64,000 nt of DNA from Aureococcus anophagefferens (taxonomy: Eukaryota > Sar > Pelagophyceae > Pelagomonadales > Pelagomonadaceae), in assembly GCF_000186865.1 (NCBI RefSeq), contig NW_008705583.1:251673-315672 (forward strand), in the 5' to 3' direction. Each line of letters begins with the position of its first letter. Position 1 is the stretch's first letter. Shown in pieces: positions 8,996 through 18,140 of this stretch. Position numbers and translations under genes: made by a program. Below the pieces are notes generated by a model. The model made no database searches. It saw only the letters and a program-made list of their open reading frames with translations, and was not told the origin of the DNA.

Positions 8996-10231
8996 TTACT
9001 CCTCGTCGTCGTCGTCATCGTCGTCGTCGTCCGCCTCGACGAGCTTGCGCTTCTTGATGGCGTCGAGGCCGCGCGCCGCGAGGTCGAGGCTCACGTCCGC
9101 GTCCTGGATGGCGACGGCCTCGCACTTCTCCGGGTTGTACTCGTCGACCTTGAGGCCGTCCTTGCCCACGGTCGCCGTGACGTCGAAGTCGTACTGCGTG
9201 CCGTCGTGGAGGAGGGAGATCGTCGAGAGCCGCGTCGCCGACGAGTAGTACTTGAGCTCGGCCTCGAGCACGGCGCGCGGGTTCGCGAGCTTGAGGAACG
9301 CGTCCTGGTGCGGCTGGAGCTCGATGGTCACGCCGTCGTTGAGCTTGACCCAGGTGACGAGGAGCACGTCGTAGGGCAGCACGCGCAGCTCCCGGAGCAT
9401 CCACAGCGGGCAGAACACAAAGTTCTCCGGCGCGCGGAAGTCGAGCGGCGAGCAGTAGACCTTGTCGAGGCGCGGCAGCATGCCGATGCCCGGGCCCTGG
9501 GCGTCGCCGGGCCGCGAGCGCGCGGGCGGCGCGTTCGCGAGGGCGCGGCCGCTCAGGAGCTCGCGGCCGCGGACGGACTCGCCCGCGTGGCCGAGCGCTC
9601 GCACGAGGTCCGCGTCCTCCCGGGGCTCCAGCGCCTCGAGCTCGAAGTGCCAGGGCACCTCGTAGGCGCGCTTCGTGAGCTCGGCGCCCACAGACCGCGC
9701 CATGGACACGCGGTCGCTGAACTGGACCTTGCCGTGGCCGGGCTGGCCCGGCGGCGGGTCGAAGTCGCTCGTGAGCGGCAGCACGAGCACGGCGCGGTGG
9801 AAGGACCCGGACGCCTTCTGGAGCGCGTTGTAGTCCTCGACGCGCTGCTCGAGCTCCGCGCGCTTGTTCGCTTCCCGGAAGCCTGCGCCGGAGCCGAAGA
9901 TCTTCGCCACCGCTTCGAGCTTCCGGCTCACGAACGCGACGCCCGCGCCCGACAGGCCGCCGCTCAGCACCTCCTCGTCCTCGAACTCGTCCTCCTCGAG
10001 GTCGTCGTCGTAGTCCTCGTCGTCGTCCTCGTCGTCCGCGTCGTCGTCGTAGGCCTCGTCGTCGTCGTCGTCGTCGTCGTCGAAGCCGCCGCGGCGCACG
10101 GCCTCGACGGCGCGGCGCGGCGCCGGGCTCGATCGCCGCAGCGCCGACGACGGCCGCCGGAGCGCCGAAGAGAAGTGGGTCGCGGCGATCGCCGCGATGA
10201 TTGCAGACAATTTTGCGGCGACCATCGACAA
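8996..10231 (-). CDS. UFD1-like protein with leader peptide and acidic region
   Basis: A 411-residue relative of UFD1, the ubiquitin-binding cofactor of Cdc48/p97 in ER-associated degradation. The UFD1 core starts near residue 140 (VLVLPLTSD) and continues through HGKVQFSDRVSMARSVG, which aligns with the GGKIIMPPSALDQL region. It then runs through CPLWMLRELRVLPYD and LKLANPRAVLEAELKYYS to the end of the double-psi barrel module near 370. Two additions are unusual. A hydrophobic N-terminus (MSMVAAKLSAIIAAIAATHFSS) looks like a signal peptide with a Phe near the cleavage point, and a long Asp/Glu run covers residues 50-90. The leader suggests a plastid-periplastid (SELMA-type) form rather than the cytosolic one; that is inference. 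It ends in a second acidic run. Confidence 0.8.
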   Translation of the reverse strand: MSMVAAKLSAIIAAIAATHFSSALRRPSSALRRSSPAPRRAVEAVRRGGFDDDDDDDDEAYDDDADDEDDDEDYDDDLEEDEFEDEEVLSGGLSGAGVAFVSRKLEAVAKIFGSGAGFREANKRAELEQRVEDYNALQKASGSFHRAVLVLPLTSDFDPPPGQPGHGKVQFSDRVSMARSVGAELTKRAYEVPWHFELEALEPREDADLVRALGHAGESVRGRELLSGRALANAPPARSRPGDAQGPGIGMLPRLDKVYCSPLDFRAPENFVFCPLWMLRELRVLPYDVLLVTWVKLNDGVTIELQPHQDAFLKLANPRAVLEAELKYYSSATRLSTISLLHDGTQYDFDVTATVGKDGLKVDEYNPEKCEAVAIQDADVSLDLAARGLDAIKKRKLVEADDDDDDDDDEE

Positions 10232-10291
10232 GGCACTCTAGCGCTGTTGAAGCCGGCCTTTACACAAATCAATCGCTTGCTCGCGAATCTA
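10232..10291. promoter_or_regulatory. 60-bp divergent promoter
   Basis: Lies between the start codons of the UFD1-like gene (10231, minus) and the PhyH gene (10292, plus). It is AT-richer than its surroundings. No TATA box seen. Confidence 0.3.
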
Positions 10292-11311
10292 ATGATTTCC
10301 CAGACTGAAATGGCTGCCCCGCCGCTTCGCGCCGTCACCCTCGCGGACATCGAGGTCGACGGCGGCATGGTCGGCAAGGGCCGCGAGGTCCTGGAGACGT
10401 ACGGCTGCGTCGTGCTGAAGAACGTGCTCGACCCGGCGACGGCGCTCGACCCGATCCTCGCCGAATACGACCGGCGCCTCGACGACGTGCTGGCGAGCAT
10501 GGGCGCGCCCACGGCGGGGACCTTCGCCGAGCGGCTCGCGGCGCTCTACAACTCGGGCACGGGCGTGCACCACCAGGCCTTCAACATCTCGCTGCCCGCG
10601 GCCGCGGGGATCCCCGCGTCGACGCCCGTGCACACGGGCGCGGCCATCTTCGCGCTCCTCCGCAGCCCGGCGATCCTGGACGCCGTGGAGGACGTGCTGG
10701 GCGGGGAGATCCTGTCGAACCCGATCCAGCACGCGCGGCTCAAGCCGCCGGAGCGCATGGTCGTCGGCGGCGCCGGCCAGGGCCTCGTGCGCGCGATCGA
10801 CTGGCACCAGGACGCGGCGGCCATGTCCGCCGACGCCGACGCCGCGGACTTCCTGACGGTCTGGGTGCCCGTGACGGACGCGACGGAGGCCATGGGCTGC
10901 ATGGTCGTCCAGCCGGGCAGCCACCGGGAGCGGAGCCAGCTCCAGCGGCACTGCCCGGGCATGCGCCTTCCGGGCCGCGACGCGGCGCCGTCGCTCGTCG
11001 TGCCCATGGAGCGCGGCTCCATCCTCGTCTTCCACAAGCTCCTCGTCCACAAGAGCCTGCCGAACGTCTCCGACGCCGCGCGCGTGTCGCTGGACCTGCG
11101 CTACTCGGTCGCGGGGCAGAAGACGGGCCGGGACGTCTTCCCGGAGTTCCTCGCGCGCAGCGCCGCGGACCCGGCCGCCGTCCTCGACGACCCGGCGGAG
11201 TACGCTCGGGCCTGGTGGCGCGCGCGCGACGCGCTCGCCGCGACCGACGCGAAAGTCTACCTCGGCGTCCGCTGGAACGAGCCGGGCGTCGAGGTCGCCG
11301 CGTCCTGCTAG
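10292..11311 (+). CDS. Phytanoyl-CoA dioxygenase (PhyH) family protein
   Basis: Predicted Fe(II)/2-oxoglutarate-dependent dioxygenase, 339 residues. The iron-binding facial triad is visible: H-x-D in DWHQD (about residues 170-173) and a distal His in the LLVHKSLPN segment (about 253). A 2-oxoglutarate-binding Arg follows in SLDLRYS. The segment VVQPGSHRE between them is typical of PhyH proteins. Family members hydroxylate fatty acyl-CoAs, secondary metabolites or small organic acids; the substrate here cannot be told. Start taken at MISQTEMAA; an internal ATG at 10310 is an equally possible start. It is divergent from the UFD1-like gene. Confidence 0.85.
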   Translation: MISQTEMAAPPLRAVTLADIEVDGGMVGKGREVLETYGCVVLKNVLDPATALDPILAEYDRRLDDVLASMGAPTAGTFAERLAALYNSGTGVHHQAFNISLPAAAGIPASTPVHTGAAIFALLRSPAILDAVEDVLGGEILSNPIQHARLKPPERMVVGGAGQGLVRAIDWHQDAAAMSADADAADFLTVWVPVTDATEAMGCMVVQPGSHRERSQLQRHCPGMRLPGRDAAPSLVVPMERGSILVFHKLLVHKSLPNVSDAARVSLDLRYSVAGQKTGRDVFPEFLARSAADPAAVLDDPAEYARAWWRARDALAATDAKVYLGVRWNEPGVEVAASC

Positions 11312-11454
11312 GGAGCTCGCGAAAGCCACCCGAAAGCCGACGCCGCGCGAAAGCGCGCGACGCCATCCGAAGAAGCCGACGCCGCGCGAAAGCGCGGAAC
11401 GTGGAGCACTCGCCTCTAAGCCGCGCCCGCGCATAGCGCCTCGGCGTCGTCGTG

Positions 11455-12312
11455 TTAACACATGTGGTCGCGGACGAGGGGCCGGGGCCTCTTGGCGACG
11501 TCGTGGCGCGACGCCGTCGGCTGCTGGTTCATGGCGACGTCGAAGACGTCGTGGTCCGCGCGGAGCGCGACGGACGCCCAGCGGAGCGCGGTGACGTCGC
11601 TGCGGACGGCGGCGAGGACGACGTCCTTGTCGTCGCGGAGGTCGTGGGACGCGTGCTCGAGCGCGCGGCCGCAGGTGGCGACGGCGGCGAGGACGACGTC
11701 CTTGTCCGCGCGCATGACCGAGGACGCGAAGCGGAGCTGGTCGCCGCGGCGCCGCACGGTCGTGAGCACCTTGTGCTTGTCCGCCTTGATCTCGCGCTCG
11801 GCGGACTTGTCGCGGACGAGGTCGTCGAAGAGGGGCCGCACGGCGCGCCGCGCCTTCTTCAGCGCCATGCTCTGCGTCTGCACGGACTGGCGGTCGATGC
11901 CCGCGAGCTCGTAGAAGGTGAGGAGCTCCGGGTGCGTCGCCGGCGAGCCCCGCCGGTGCGCGTGGAGGTCCACGTCCAGGAGCTCGCGCTCGTGGGGCGC
12001 GAGCTCCGTGAGCTTCGCGGCGCTCCTCGCCCGCCGCGGCCGGCCGAACGTGTGGCGGAAGACGCGCGACGCCGACGACCGGTCGTCGATGTCGTCCTCG
12101 ACGATCTTCGGCGGCGCCTTGACGGGGCTCAGGTGCACGAAGCGCTCGCTCGACGTCCGCTGGAGCCGCCGCGCCGCCTGGCCCGTGCGCAGCGGGTTGA
12201 GCTGCCCCGGCTGGAAGACGCTGCCCTTCGGGGCGACCTTGATGACCACGGTCAGGCCCTGGACGCAGGACGTCGTCGTCTTCCCCGGGGACCCGGCGGC
12301 CGGCGGCGCCAT
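11455..12312 (-). CDS. DUF4116-repeat protein
   Basis: A 285-residue protein. Residues about 185-265 hold two or three units of the DUF4116 pattern: (R/D)ADKDVVLAAV, then about 14 residues with a hydrophobic-rich ALEHAS/ALRWAS helix, then LRxDKDVV. DUF4116 repeats are very abundant in some protists and giant viruses and their function is unknown. The N-terminal 150 residues are basic, without a recognised fold. The start is at 12312 (MAPPAAGSPG). Confidence 0.75.
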   Translation of the reverse strand: MAPPAAGSPGKTTTSCVQGLTVVIKVAPKGSVFQPGQLNPLRTGQAARRLQRTSSERFVHLSPVKAPPKIVEDDIDDRSSASRVFRHTFGRPRRARSAAKLTELAPHERELLDVDLHAHRRGSPATHPELLTFYELAGIDRQSVQTQSMALKKARRAVRPLFDDLVRDKSAEREIKADKHKVLTTVRRRGDQLRFASSVMRADKDVVLAAVATCGRALEHASHDLRDDKDVVLAAVRSDVTALRWASVALRADHDVFDVAMNQQPTASRHDVAKRPRPLVRDHMC

Positions 12313-12552
12313 GCGTTACACCCTAAATTGGTAGGGAGAGCGTCGCATCGGCGGCGCTGGGGAGGACTGCAACTTGCAGGATCTTACCTATGCTTGTTGA
12401 AAGTCTTGTTGAAGCCCGCCGCGCGCGTCCCCCCCGAGCAGTTCAGTGTCGCCTCTCGTCAGATGCTTGCACCGAGCTGCAAGAGCGCCGCCGCCATGAG
12501 CCACCGGTGCCGCCGCCGCGACGCCGCCGCGCCGCGCGGCACGACGGCAAAC

Positions 12553-13527
12553 ATGCGTTCGCTCATCTTCGCGCTGAGCGTCGCGGCGACGACGGCCGAG
12601 CTCGTCCCGAAGGCGTCGGCGCTCGCCCTGCCCAATCCCCTGCGCCGCTTCGGCGGCGGCCTGGGCAAGCGCGGCGGCGAGAAGCAGCAGCCGGCGAGCG
12701 AGCTGCTGACGCCCGGCGAGACGCTCGTCGCCGGCGCCGCGGCGCGCATGGTGGCGCAGACCATCCTGCACCCGCTCGACGTCGTGCGGACCCGCACGCA
12801 AGCCGTGTCGATGGGCACCTCCAGCCTCGCGGAGTCGCTCTCCTTCGGCCTCATCCCGCAGGTGGGCCTCAGCGCGCCCGCGGGCGCCATCCAGTTCACG
12901 GCCGTGCGCAAGGCCCGGAAAGCTCTCGAAAACGCGCTGCCGGACGACTTCGTAAAAAGCTCGCAGGGCCGCTTCGCGACGCAGCTCGTCGCGGCCGCGT
13001 GCGGCGCGGCGTGCGCGGGCGCGATCCGCATCCCCCAGGAGGTCATGAAGCAGGGCTGCATGGTCGAGCTCTACCCCAACGCGCTCGTCGCGTTCTCGAC
13101 GATCCTCGCCGAGAAAGGGCTCGCGGGCTTCTACAAGGGCGCCGTCGCGACGATCACGCGCGACGTCATGTGGAACTCGCTGTCCTTCTCCATCTTCCGG
13201 CTCCTGCTGGACTACGCGAACACGTCGAACCCCAAGGCCCAGTACTCGCTGGGCATCGCCGCGGGCTGGCTCGCGGCGCTCGCGACGCACCCGTTCGACG
13301 TCGCGAAGACGCGCGTGATGACGTCGTCGGGCGACCTGACGGTGGGCCTCTTCGCCCAGCTCGCGGGCCTCGTCGAGGCCGAGGGCTGGCAGGTGCTCCT
13401 CTCGGGCCTCGTGCCGCGCCTCCTCTACCTCGGCCCCCTCGCGTCCCTCGTCCTCGCGACGAACGAGGTCATCGCCGGCGCGCTCGTCAAGGCCCGCGGA
13501 AAGGCGGCGCGCGCGGGCGGCGCCTAG
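12553..13527 (+). CDS. Mitochondrial-carrier-family transporter, SAM-carrier-like, with leader peptide
   Basis: A 324-residue member of the SLC25 family. Three repeats carry the PxDxx(K/R) signature or a variant: PLDVVRTR (repeat 1), PQEVMKQG (repeat 2) and PFDVAKTR (repeat 3). The pattern PQEVMKQ with FYKGAVATITRD is closest to S-adenosylmethionine carriers as I remember them. The N-terminus (MRSLIFALSVAATTAELVPKASA) reads as a signal peptide, unusual for a mitochondrial carrier. It suggests delivery to the complex plastid envelope, where plant SAM carriers can also sit. ATGs at 12463 and 12496 are in frame upstream, but starting at 12553 exposes the hydrophobic leader. Substrate assignment is tentative. 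Confidence 0.8.
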   Translation: MRSLIFALSVAATTAELVPKASALALPNPLRRFGGGLGKRGGEKQQPASELLTPGETLVAGAAARMVAQTILHPLDVVRTRTQAVSMGTSSLAESLSFGLIPQVGLSAPAGAIQFTAVRKARKALENALPDDFVKSSQGRFATQLVAAACGAACAGAIRIPQEVMKQGCMVELYPNALVAFSTILAEKGLAGFYKGAVATITRDVMWNSLSFSIFRLLLDYANTSNPKAQYSLGIAAGWLAALATHPFDVAKTRVMTSSGDLTVGLFAQLAGLVEAEGWQVLLSGLVPRLLYLGPLASLVLATNEVIAGALVKARGKAARAGGA

Positions 13528-13569
13528 TCGTCGGCGGCGCGCGCCCCGCCGCCTAAGCTCGAAGCAAGA

Positions 13570-15309
13570 TTAGAACGGCATCGACCGGAGCGAGCCGACC
13601 GTGGCGAGGGACGCGTCGTCGTCGAACGCGCCGGGCACGGACGCGGACTCCGCGAGGCCCCCGCGGGGCCGCCGGGTTCGGGGCCCCGCCTCGTCGTCGA
13701 AGAGCGCCGCGAGGCTCCGGTTTCCCCGGGGCTTGGCGCCGTCGGAGAGCGCCTTGCGCTTGTCGAGGATGGGCTTGAGCTTCTTGGGCGTCGCGGAGAG
13801 GAAGAGGTGGTGCGCGTTCTGCTGGGACCGCTGCCAGCCGCTCCGCTTCCAGGCCATCTCGCCGATGGTGTCGCCGATCCGGTACTCGGCGGGCAGGGGC
13901 GGCGCCGCGAGGGCGGGCTCGAAGGCGTGGCCGAGGTGCGCCGCGGGCGCGTCGGGCGTCAGCGGCGGCGAGAGGCCGTCCAACCCCAACCCCGGCGCCG
14001 ACGGCGGCGTGTGGCCCATGTTCCGGAGCACGGCCGTGAAGCGCCGCGTCGCCATGACGCCCCGCGACACGACGCGGAACCGGCTCGTGTTGAGCCACGT
14101 CACGAAGTCGTGGATCTGCGCGCGCTTGTCGCGGTTCCCGTGCGCCTCGCAGAGGTACTTGAAGACGACGCCGACGTCGTGGTCGTTGACCTGCGACGGC
14201 CGCGCCCTGAGGTACCTGCGCAGCGCGCCGTGGAACTCCAGGAGCCCGAGGCCCTTCCCCGCGCCCGTGCCGTCCATCGTCTTCAAATCCTCCGGCAACC
14301 TCGCGCACGCGTCCTCGTCGAGCGCGAGGTACGCCGTACGTAACCGCGCGTGGAGCGTCACGAGCGACTTCTCCTGCTCGCTCTCGGAGATGGGCAGAGC
14401 CGGCAGGGACCGCGCCTTGGCCAGCAGCTTGCCGTGCCGCTGCGCGACGGGCGCGCCGCCCTCGACGAGCGCGATCGCGCAGGCCGGCCGAAAGGGCGCG
14501 GGCCCCTCGCCCGGCGGCGCGTCCTCCTGGAGCGTGCACCAGTCCAGCGGCGTGCGCCGGTAGGTCCGGTCCTCGATGGACGGGTCGACCTTCGGGCCGT
14601 ACGTGCCGTCGAAGTCGCGGAGAAGCTTCCGGACCATGAAGGGGCAGTCGTTCCGCGCGCACCAGCCCAGGAGCGTCTCGCCCTCGTTGTCGACCACGTT
14701 CGGGTCCGCGCCGCGCCGCAGGAGCTGGTCCATGGTCGCGCACATGATCTCCCGCGGCGGGCCCGTGACCTCGCACGCGCGCGCGGCCGCGAGCCGCAGC
14801 GCGGTGTTCCCCTCCGAGTCCGGCGCGTCGAGGAGCCCGCTCGACCGCTTCGCCGCGTTCGACCTCTGCTCGCCCGCGGCGTCCAGGAGTAGAGCGAGCT
14901 CCGCGCGGTCGCCGTGGCGCGCGGCCAAATGGTGCGCGGACCGGCCGAGGCGGTCGCGCGCGCACAGGATGCGCTCGAGCACCTCCGGCTCGCGGCCCGC
15001 GGCCTTGAGCAAGGCCCGGAGGATGGCGTGGCGCCGCAGGCCCACGCACATGTGGAGCGCCGTCTGGCCGCTCAGGTCCGCGGCCGTGAGGTCCGCGCCG
15101 AGCTCGAGCAAAAGCTCGACCGTGGACAGCCGGTCGTTGAGGATCGCGTAGTGGAGCGCCGTCTTCAGGCTCGACTGCTCGCGCGAGTTGACGCCGATGC
15201 CGTCCGTGCGCAGCGGCCGCTCCCGCGGCGGCACGAGGATCGCGTGGACGACGGCGTCGTTGCCCGCGGCGGCGGCGCCCGTGAGCGCCGCGACGCGCGA
15301 CGGGATCAT
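13570..15309 (-). CDS. Ankyrin-repeat protein
   Basis: A 579-residue protein starting MIPSRVAALTGAAAAGND. At least five ankyrin repeats occupy residues 1-270, with clear units such as TALHYAILNDRLSTVELLLELGA, TALHMCVGLRRHAILRALL and NTALRLAAARACE. Beyond residue 330 the sequence has no recognised domain. It includes a helical region (about 330-450) that contains the DFVTWLNTSRFRV segment and then a disordered basic tail. The reading frame is open for another 74 codons upstream, but those residues are low-complexity basic, so I start at 15309. Probably a protein-interaction scaffold; partner unknown. Confidence 0.8.
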   Translation of the reverse strand: MIPSRVAALTGAAAAGNDAVVHAILVPPRERPLRTDGIGVNSREQSSLKTALHYAILNDRLSTVELLLELGADLTAADLSGQTALHMCVGLRRHAILRALLKAAGREPEVLERILCARDRLGRSAHHLAARHGDRAELALLLDAAGEQRSNAAKRSSGLLDAPDSEGNTALRLAAARACEVTGPPREIMCATMDQLLRRGADPNVVDNEGETLLGWCARNDCPFMVRKLLRDFDGTYGPKVDPSIEDRTYRRTPLDWCTLQEDAPPGEGPAPFRPACAIALVEGGAPVAQRHGKLLAKARSLPALPISESEQEKSLVTLHARLRTAYLALDEDACARLPEDLKTMDGTGAGKGLGLLEFHGALRRYLRARPSQVNDHDVGVVFKYLCEAHGNRDKRAQIHDFVTWLNTSRFRVVSRGVMATRRFTAVLRNMGHTPPSAPGLGLDGLSPPLTPDAPAAHLGHAFEPALAAPPLPAEYRIGDTIGEMAWKRSGWQRSQQNAHHLFLSATPKKLKPILDKRKALSDGAKPRGNRSLAALFDDEAGPRTRRPRGGLAESASVPGAFDDDASLATVGSLRSMPF

Positions 15310-15556
15310 CCTTCGACGTTTGCCGCCGGCGACGCTCCGGCGCTGCGCAAAACCGCGGCGCGCCTCGTCGCCGTCGCGTGCACGGCGCCGCGGCGCGCGC
15401 CGTCGACGACGCCGCGGCTCGGAGAAGCAACGCGCTAGTATGGGCAGTTTCGAAAAGTTGGTAATTACTTCAGCATCGGCTGGATTTGACATGCGCGGCT
15501 TGGTCCATCTTCTCGGTCCACGGACGCGCATGTACCCTTACCGCGCGCGGGTCCTC

Positions 15557-16827
15557 CTAGAGCTTGCCCTGGCGGCCGTAGACCTGGGCCTTCATGACGA
15601 AGTCCTGGAGCGGCACGGGCAGCAGCCCCGCGACGGGCGTCGCGCGCGAGTCCGGCCCGACCTTGTAGCCGTGGAGCGGCCGGCCCGCCTGGAGCGCGAG
15701 GCGGATGCGCTTCGCGACCTCGGACACGTGGGTGCCCTTCTCCGCGAGGGAGTACTTGATGAACGTGTCGAGCAGCGGCCCGTACTCGTCCTTCGCCTGG
15801 TCCGTGCCGAGGCGGGCCTTGCACGCGGCCCACATCTGGTCGTTCAATTTGAGCCCGTTCTCCACGAGCATGGTCGGCTTCACGAAGCCCGGCGAGATGA
15901 TGCAGGCGTCGATGGGCTTCTCCGTGAGCTGCATCTCCACGCGGAACGACCGGACGAACGCCTCGACGGCGAATTTCGACGACATGTACGCCGTGAGCAG
16001 CGGCGGCACGGGCGTCAACACCCCGCCGCCGGTCCCCGTGAAGACCATGCGTCCGCGCCGCCCCACGGCCTTGACGCCCGCGCGCACGTGGGGCATCATG
16101 GCCTGGACGACGCGCACGTAGCCGAAGAAGTTGACGTCCATCTGCTTCTTGTAGATGTCCATCGGAATGAACTCGCCGGGCCCGTTGTAGCCCATGCCCG
16201 CGCACTGGACGACGGCCACCAAGCCCTTGGCGCCGTTGGCGCCGCTCGCGAGGTCCGCCTCGACGCGCTTCGCGGCCAGCGCCACGGACTCGTCCGAGCA
16301 GACGTCCAACGCCACGGGCACGCACCGCTTCGCCGCCTCCGGCGAGTGCGCCTTCAGCGCCGCCGCGAGCTTCGACGCCGACCTGTCGTCGTAGATGCCC
16401 GCGTAGACCTACCAAGTGCGACGGGGTCGGATTTCTTCACATCTTCAGGCGAAATTCACGCGAAAGAACACTCCTGTCGCTCGACGCTGGCGTAGACGCG
16501 CTCGTAGGACGCCTCCTTGCAGAGGTGGAGCACCGTCGCCTCGCCCATGCCCGAGTCCGCGCCCGTGACGAAGATCGCGCCCGTCTCGGGCTGCTTTTTG
16601 TGCGCGGGCGACAGCCACGCGGGCTGCGCGTGGGCGACGACGGCCAGCGCGAGCCAGAGCCAGGTCGGCGCGCCGGCGCCCGTGACGAGCGTCAGCGCGT
16701 AGCAGCCCGCGCCGATGGTGAAGAAGCGGTGCACGTAGTTGCGGTGCAACGCGGCGACGACGACGGTGACGACGCACACGTCGACCGCGAGGTGGTGCTG
16801 CTGGAGGAAGGGGTAGAGGACGTCCAT
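15557..16827 (-). CDS. Membrane-anchored short-chain dehydrogenase (two exons)
   Basis: Exons 16827-16498 and 16408-15557 give 393 residues. The N-terminal ~70 residues hold two hydrophobic segments, so the enzyme is probably ER-membrane anchored like retinol or 11-beta-hydroxysteroid dehydrogenases. The NAD(P)-binding motif TGADSGMG is near residue 84, CAGMGYNG follows, and the catalytic YxxxK appears as YMSSK near 251. About thirteen residues before that Tyr, where the catalytic Ser is normally found, the sequence is GTGGGVLTP, so Ser appears to be missing. The 89-bp intron begins and its downstream exon begins with the same 8 bases, GTCTACGC, so it is probably an old introner. Splicing restores SYERVYAGIYDD. 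Substrate unknown. Confidence 0.85.
16409..16497 (-). mobile_element. Probable decayed introner serving as intron of the dehydrogenase
   Basis: The intron spans 16497 down to 16409, GT-AG, 89 bp. The 8-mer at 16490-16497 (intron start) is repeated exactly at 16401-16408 (start of exon 2), as expected of a target-site duplication. Ends show only a weak inverted similarity (a shared GCGAC core), and the body does not match the longer introners, so it is either a different small family or a shortened copy. Confidence 0.55.
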
Positions 16828-17100
16828 CGTGCCTACGGTGGTGCGCGTGGCGGCGCGCGGGTGCGTTTGTGCGGGGCGGCGACGCGAAAGGCGTGTGTCT
16901 CAAGGGTAAAAAGCTGTCGTCATGAGACCGCGAGGGTCTCGATGCGGATTTTCAGTATGAATAATGAATCATCGACGGCATGTGCGCGCGTGTGCGGGGA
17001 CGCCGCGGCGCGCGTGTAGTGCTTGCCGCTCGCGATCCAGCTCGGCAAGAGTGGTCGGGAGAGGACGGCACCTTCTACCGCTTTCCCTTCAAGTTACAGC

Positions 17101-18123
17101 TCACATTACGTCGTCCTTCCCGACGCGCTCGTTGAGCGCCCGGGCGAACTTGACCATGACGGTCGAGATGGCGGCGTCGATGAGGGCCCGCGAGAGCCAG
17201 CCGCGCAGGTCCGAGCCGATGATCCAGGTCACGTCCGCGCCGCCGGCGCCGGGCTCGACGACCCAGCCCGAGGGCCCGTTGAAGCCGCGGACCGCGCCAG
17301 CCACGGGCGGATAGGCGTCGTCGACGAGCCCCGTGCCGCCGACGAGGAAGCGGTCGCCGCGCCGCTCCGTGCGCAGCAGGTTCGTGAAGTCCCGCGAAGA
17401 AACCAAGCCGCCGCACTCCGCCGCGGCCGTCGTCTTCGTCACGCGCGTCGGCCGCCCGAACGCGTCGGGGAACCCGGCCTCCTCGGCGAGGACGTCGTAG
17501 CCCACGAGCGTCGGGTTCCAGGTCGTCTGGCGCGCCTCGTCCTGGAGCAGCCGCGCGACGGCCTCGGGCGTCGCGCGGACGCCGCGCATGCGCAGCCGCC
17601 ACGCGGTCGGCCCGCCCGCGTAGTCGCTGCGCCGCTGGCTCACGACGAGGCTCGGCTGCGTGAGCACGGCGCGCCAGCCCTTGGCGTCGTCGCGCGCGAG
17701 GGCGTCGAGGACGCCCACGGCCCAGAGCGCGCGCTCGGTGCGGTCGTCGCCGGCGCGGCAGAGCGCGTCCAGGAACCGCGTCGGCGGGCTCGCGTCCCAG
17801 GTCCGCTTCGCCGATATTTTGCGCGCTGGCAGGGGCGATACTTTCGCATCGACGGGCAGCGGCGGCGCGGCGACGACCACCAGCTCCTCGTCGTCGGATG
17901 CGGCGTGGTCCAAGGACGCGAGGGCCAGGCTCGCGAGGCCGCCGGCGCAAAAGGCCAGCACCGTCGGCAGCCAGCGGAGCTCCGGCGGCAGCAGGTCCGG
18001 CAGCGCGGCGCTCGCGCCAACGAGGATCGACGAGGCAATTGCGGGGAATGCCATCGCCACCATGGCCGTATTCTCAACGCTGCCCCAATTAGAAGCGACA
18101 TCAAGCAGCAGTTGTTGAATCAT
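17101..18123 (-). CDS. START-domain (lipid transfer) protein
   Basis: A 340-residue protein. Residues about 150-335 match the START fold. Recognisable are a WNPTLVGYDVL strand, the SSRDFTNLLR segment, YPPVAGAVRG, and a C-terminal helix (SRALIDAAISTVMVKFARALNER) that closes the lipid cavity in this family. The N-terminal 75 residues contain hydrophobic stretches (FPAIASSILVGASAALPDLL and RWLPTVLAFCAGGLASLALASL) that could anchor it in a membrane. START proteins bind sterols, phospholipids or ceramide; the ligand here is not predictable. The start codon is only 17 bp from that of the divergent gene at 18141. Confidence 0.75.
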   Translation of the reverse strand: MIQQLLLDVASNWGSVENTAMVAMAFPAIASSILVGASAALPDLLPPELRWLPTVLAFCAGGLASLALASLDHAASDDEELVVVAAPPLPVDAKVSPLPARKISAKRTWDASPPTRFLDALCRAGDDRTERALWAVGVLDALARDDAKGWRAVLTQPSLVVSQRRSDYAGGPTAWRLRMRGVRATPEAVARLLQDEARQTTWNPTLVGYDVLAEEAGFPDAFGRPTRVTKTTAAAECGGLVSSRDFTNLLRTERRGDRFLVGGTGLVDDAYPPVAGAVRGFNGPSGWVVEPGAGGADVTWIIGSDLRGWLSRALIDAAISTVMVKFARALNERVGKDDVM

Positions 18124-18140
18124 TTGAAATCGGGGCAGCC
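18124..18140. promoter_or_regulatory. 17-bp gap between divergent start codons
   Basis: ATGs at 18123 (minus) and 18141 (plus) leave only 17 bp. Either the 5' UTRs overlap the opposite coding sequence or one annotated start is too far upstream; internal ATGs exist in both genes. Confidence 0.4.

Noticed and set aside
16890..17040. A possible tRNA or ncRNA hairpin (GAGACC-GCGA-GGGTCTC) upstream of the dehydrogenase
   Set aside because: Only a 6-bp stem, with no T-arm or acceptor arm. No tRNA was found anywhere in the window.
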